From NCBI GenBank assembly GCA_017302495.1, contig JAFLDG010000002.1, positions 1 to 43,494 on the forward strand: a stretch of 43,494 nt of DNA, in the 5' to 3' direction. Origin of the DNA: Burkholderiales bacterium (lineage in GTDB: Bacteria > Pseudomonadota > Gammaproteobacteria > Burkholderiales > Burkholderiaceae_C). The notes below the pieces were generated by a model, which was not told where the DNA came from, did not search any database, and worked only from the letters and a program-made list of their open reading frames with translations. Numbering within the stretch: position 1 is the stretch's first letter; every line of letters starts with the position of its first letter. Positions 41,561-43,494 of the stretch are shown here, in pieces. Both the position numbers and the translations under genes were made by a program.

Positions 41561-43494
41561 TCAGGGCGTCACGATGTTGAAGGAAGGCGTGAAGTTGGCG
41601 ATGTTGGCGACCAGCGCGCCGAAGGCTTGCGGGTTGCCCTCGGCCTTGGCCATGCCGGCCTGCACCAGCTCGGGCAGCTTCTTGCCCTGCAGCAGCATGG
41701 CCAGGAAGGCCGGTCGGGTCAGGGTCAGCTTGAAGTCCGGGTTCTTCAGCACCCGGCCCTTGGTGCTGTTGAGCACCGAGTTCGACAGCTCCAGCGCCCA
41801 GGTCTCCTTGGTGTCGGTGAATTCCATCTGGATCGCCGCCTTCAGGCCGTCGGTCTTGGTGTGGTCCAGGCGCAGCGCGACGAAGTCGAACAGCAGCTCG
41901 TTCGTCATGCCGCGCACCGTGTCCGGGCTGCTCGAGCTCACCGCGCTCGGCTTGTAGCCGATGCGCAGCTCCTGCGCGCCCATCAGGTAGGCGTTGCGCC
42001 AGGTGGCGGACTCGGCCTGATAGCCCAGCTGTTCCAGCGCGTCGGCCTGCAGCGCGCGCGCCTCGGCACTGGCCGGGTTGGCGAAGACGGCGTGGTTCAT
42101 CAGCTCGGCCACCCAGCGGTACTCGCCGTCGGCGAAGGCCTTGCGCGCGGTGGCGATCACCGCCGCCTCGCCGCCCATCGCGGCGACGTAGCGCTTCGCG
42201 CTGTCGGCCGGCGCCAGCCGGTGCAAGGTGGCCGGGTTGGCGTCGTAGTAGCCGAGGTAGAAGTTGTAGACCGCGCGCAGGTTGTGGCTGAGCGTGCCGT
42301 AGTAGCCGCGCGAGGCCGAGTCGGCCGCGAGCGCCTTGGGCATGAACGGCTCGTTGCCGAGTTCGTCCATCACCAGCCCCTGGTTGGCCAGGTGCAGCGC
42401 GCGGTCGTGGATGAAGCGGTAGGTGTCGCGCTGGTTGACCAGGAAGGCGCGGATGTTGTCCTTGCCCCAGGTCGGCCAGTGGTGGCTGGCGAAGGCCACC
42501 TCGGCGTCGGGGAACAGGTCCATCGTCTCGTTGATGTACTTGCTCCAGCCGAGCGCGTCGCGCACCTTCGCGCCGCGGATGGTGTAGACGTTGTGCATGT
42601 GCTGGGTCGCCACCTCGGACAGGCACAGCGCCTTCCTGTCGGGGAAATAGAACATGAACTCCGACGGCGCCTCCGATCCCTGCGCCATCTGGAACTGGAT
42701 GCGCACGCCGTCGATGGTCAGCTCCTCGCCGGTCTTCTTGATGGTGTGCGTCGGCGGGATCAGCCCCGGCGAGCCGTTGCTCAGCGCCAGGCCCAGCCCG
42801 GTGCCGAGCGTGCCCTTGGCGTCGGCGGGCAGCGCGACGCCGTACATGTAGTGCGCGCGCCGCGTCATCGCGTTGCCGGCGAGCACGTTCTCGGCGATCG
42901 CGTGTTCCATGAATTCGTCGGGCGCGACGACCTTGACCTTGCCCGAACGCACGTCGGCTTCGTCGACCACGCCGCGCACGCCGCCGAAGTGGTCGGCGTG
43001 GCTGTGGGTGTAGATCACCGCGACCACCGGCTTGGTGCTCTTCAACGTGTCCATCGCCAGCTTCAGGCCGGCGCGCGACACGTACTCGGTGAGCATCGTG
43101 TCGATCACGATCCAGCCGGTCTTGCCTTCGACCAGCGTCATGTTCGCGATGTCGTAGCCGCGGATCTGGTAGATGCCGTCGGCCACCTTGAACAGGCCCT
43201 GCGCGTGCTGCAGCTGCTGGTTGCGCCACAGGCTGGGGTTGGCGCTGGCCGGCGCACCGGCCTTGAGGAAGTCGAAGCGCCGCGTATCCCAGACGATGCG
43301 GCCGTCGGCGGCCTTGACCAGCGGGTCGTTCAGCTCGGCCAGCTTGCCCCGCGTCGCGTTCTCGAAGTCGCGCTTGTCGAAGGCGGCGACGGTCGGCTGC
43401 ATGGCCGCGTTGGCCCGTTCGGTGGCGGCGGTGGCGGCCTTCGCCGTGGCCGAGGCGGTGGCGGCGGCCGCGACGGTCGGCGCCGGCGCTTGCG
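41561..43494 (-). CDS. alkylsulfatase, metallo-beta-lactamase fold (SdsA1-like), 5' end outside window
   Basis: At least 613 residues from the ATG at 43402. The frame stays open to the window edge with an Ala/Thr-rich stretch typical of the region after the signal peptide of these enzymes, so the true start is probably outside. The zinc motif is THSHADHFGG (His133, His135, Asp137 and His138 counted from that Met). Further family marks are LSEVATQHMHNVYTIRGAKV, YINETMDLFPDAEV and the SHHWPTWG motif. The middle is the helical dimerisation domain, and the C-terminal 120 residues (MEFTDTKETWALEL onward) are the SCP2-like domain. It cleaves alkyl sulfates such as dodecyl sulfate into alcohol and sulfate. 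The next genes downstream are a GMC system that may oxidise the alcohol. Confidence 0.93.
   Translation of the reverse strand, partial: QAPAPTVAAAATASATAKAATAATERANAAMQPTVAAFDKRDFENATRGKLAELNDPLVKAADGRIVWDTRRFDFLKAGAPASANPSLWRNQQLQHAQGLFKVADGIYQIRGYDIANMTLVEGKTGWIVIDTMLTEYVSRAGLKLAMDTLKSTKPVVAVIYTHSHADHFGGVRGVVDEADVRSGKVKVVAPDEFMEHAIAENVLAGNAMTRRAHYMYGVALPADAKGTLGTGLGLALSNGSPGLIPPTHTIKKTGEELTIDGVRIQFQMAQGSEAPSEFMFYFPDRKALCLSEVATQHMHNVYTIRGAKVRDALGWSKYINETMDLFPDAEVAFASHHWPTWGKDNIRAFLVNQRDTYRFIHDRALHLANQGLVMDELGNEPFMPKALAADSASRGYYGTLSHNLRAVYNFYLGYYDANPATLHRLAPADSAKRYVAAMGGEAAVIATARKAFADGEYRWVAELMNHAVFANPASAEARALQADALEQLGYQAESATWRNAYLMGAQELRIGYKPSAVSSSSPDTVRGMTNELLFDFVALRLDHTKTDGLKAAIQMEFTDTKETWALELSNSVLNSTKGRVLKNPDFKLTLTRPAFLAMLLQGKKLPELVQAGMAKAEGNPQAFGALVANIANFTPSFNIVTP

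Noticed and set aside
1..43494. Search by eye for tRNA, rRNA, CRISPR arrays, insertion sequences, integrases and terminal repeats
   Set aside because: None recognised; no transposase-like protein or CRISPR-style spaced repeats are present in the frames or the short intergenic regions.

Overview
The window is about 43.5 kb of very GC-rich DNA, densely packed with genes. Protein style and gene content point to a betaproteobacterium of the order Burkholderiales, with a feel of the Rubrivivax/Leptothrix group. This is inferred from GC content and family resemblance; there is no rRNA here to settle it. The first 30 kb is a copper/heavy-metal handling island. The rest is a multidrug efflux operon, a few housekeeping or unknown genes, and an alkyl-sulfate degradation cluster.

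Layout. (1) 21-7587, plus strand: a periplasmic copper module made of a small secreted protein, an orphan TolC lipoprotein, a Tat-exported multicopper oxidase with a Met-rich tail, a cupredoxin, a CusF-like chaperone, a membrane-anchored cytochrome c, a Cu(I) P1B-type ATPase and a small secreted protein. (2) 7659-14754, plus strand: a heavy-metal RND operon with a small Cys-rich secreted protein, an outer-membrane factor, a His-rich membrane-anchored protein, an adaptor, a pump and a PHGG-motif periplasmic protein. (3) 14930-27383, all minus strand and convergent with (2). Reading in its own direction it holds a Cys-rich small protein; cusC-cusB-cusA, with cusB fused to a CusF domain; a second copy of the cytochrome c; a four-TM protein; a second Cys-rich protein; a PII-like protein; a small membrane protein; a BNR-repeat protein; a 43-residue membrane peptide; a CueO-type oxidase with a Met-rich tandem repeat; and a YdjM-like membrane hydrolase. 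(4) 27520-29992, plus strand: a damaged cusA with a start-site frameshift and about 220 codons deleted in frame. (5) 30166-35987: a complete AcrAB/NodT-type drug efflux operon. (6) 36070-38957: a small unknown protein, a monoglyceride-lipase-like hydrolase, an unknown 134-residue protein and a hemolysin-III family membrane protein. (7) 39228-43494, minus strand: a GMC oxidoreductase, its Tat-exported small partner and an alkylsulfatase cut off by the window edge.

How the parts fit. Cytoplasmic Cu(I) would be exported by the ATPase. In the periplasm it would be bound by CusF-like and cupredoxin proteins, oxidised by two multicopper oxidases and pumped out by the intact CusCBA. The second RND system probably handles another divalent metal. 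Two near-identical cytochromes c sit beside copper genes and may accept electrons from Cu(I) oxidation or link the system to respiration; this is inference. No metal-responsive regulator (CueR, CopRS or CzcRS type) is visible in the island, so control must come from elsewhere or from an unrecognised protein.

Most interesting items: a PII-like protein with an altered T-loop embedded in a copper operon; three small Cys-rich secreted proteins each next to an RND system, two sharing a C-x2-H-C signature; the CusB-CusF fusion beside a free CusF-like protein that has lost the usual Trp; a slippage-prone 15-bp repeat encoding the oxidase's methionine-rich loop; the paired cytochromes c; and the deleted cusA. 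No tRNA, rRNA, CRISPR array, insertion sequence or integrase was found, and no gene-free stretch exceeds about 300 bases.
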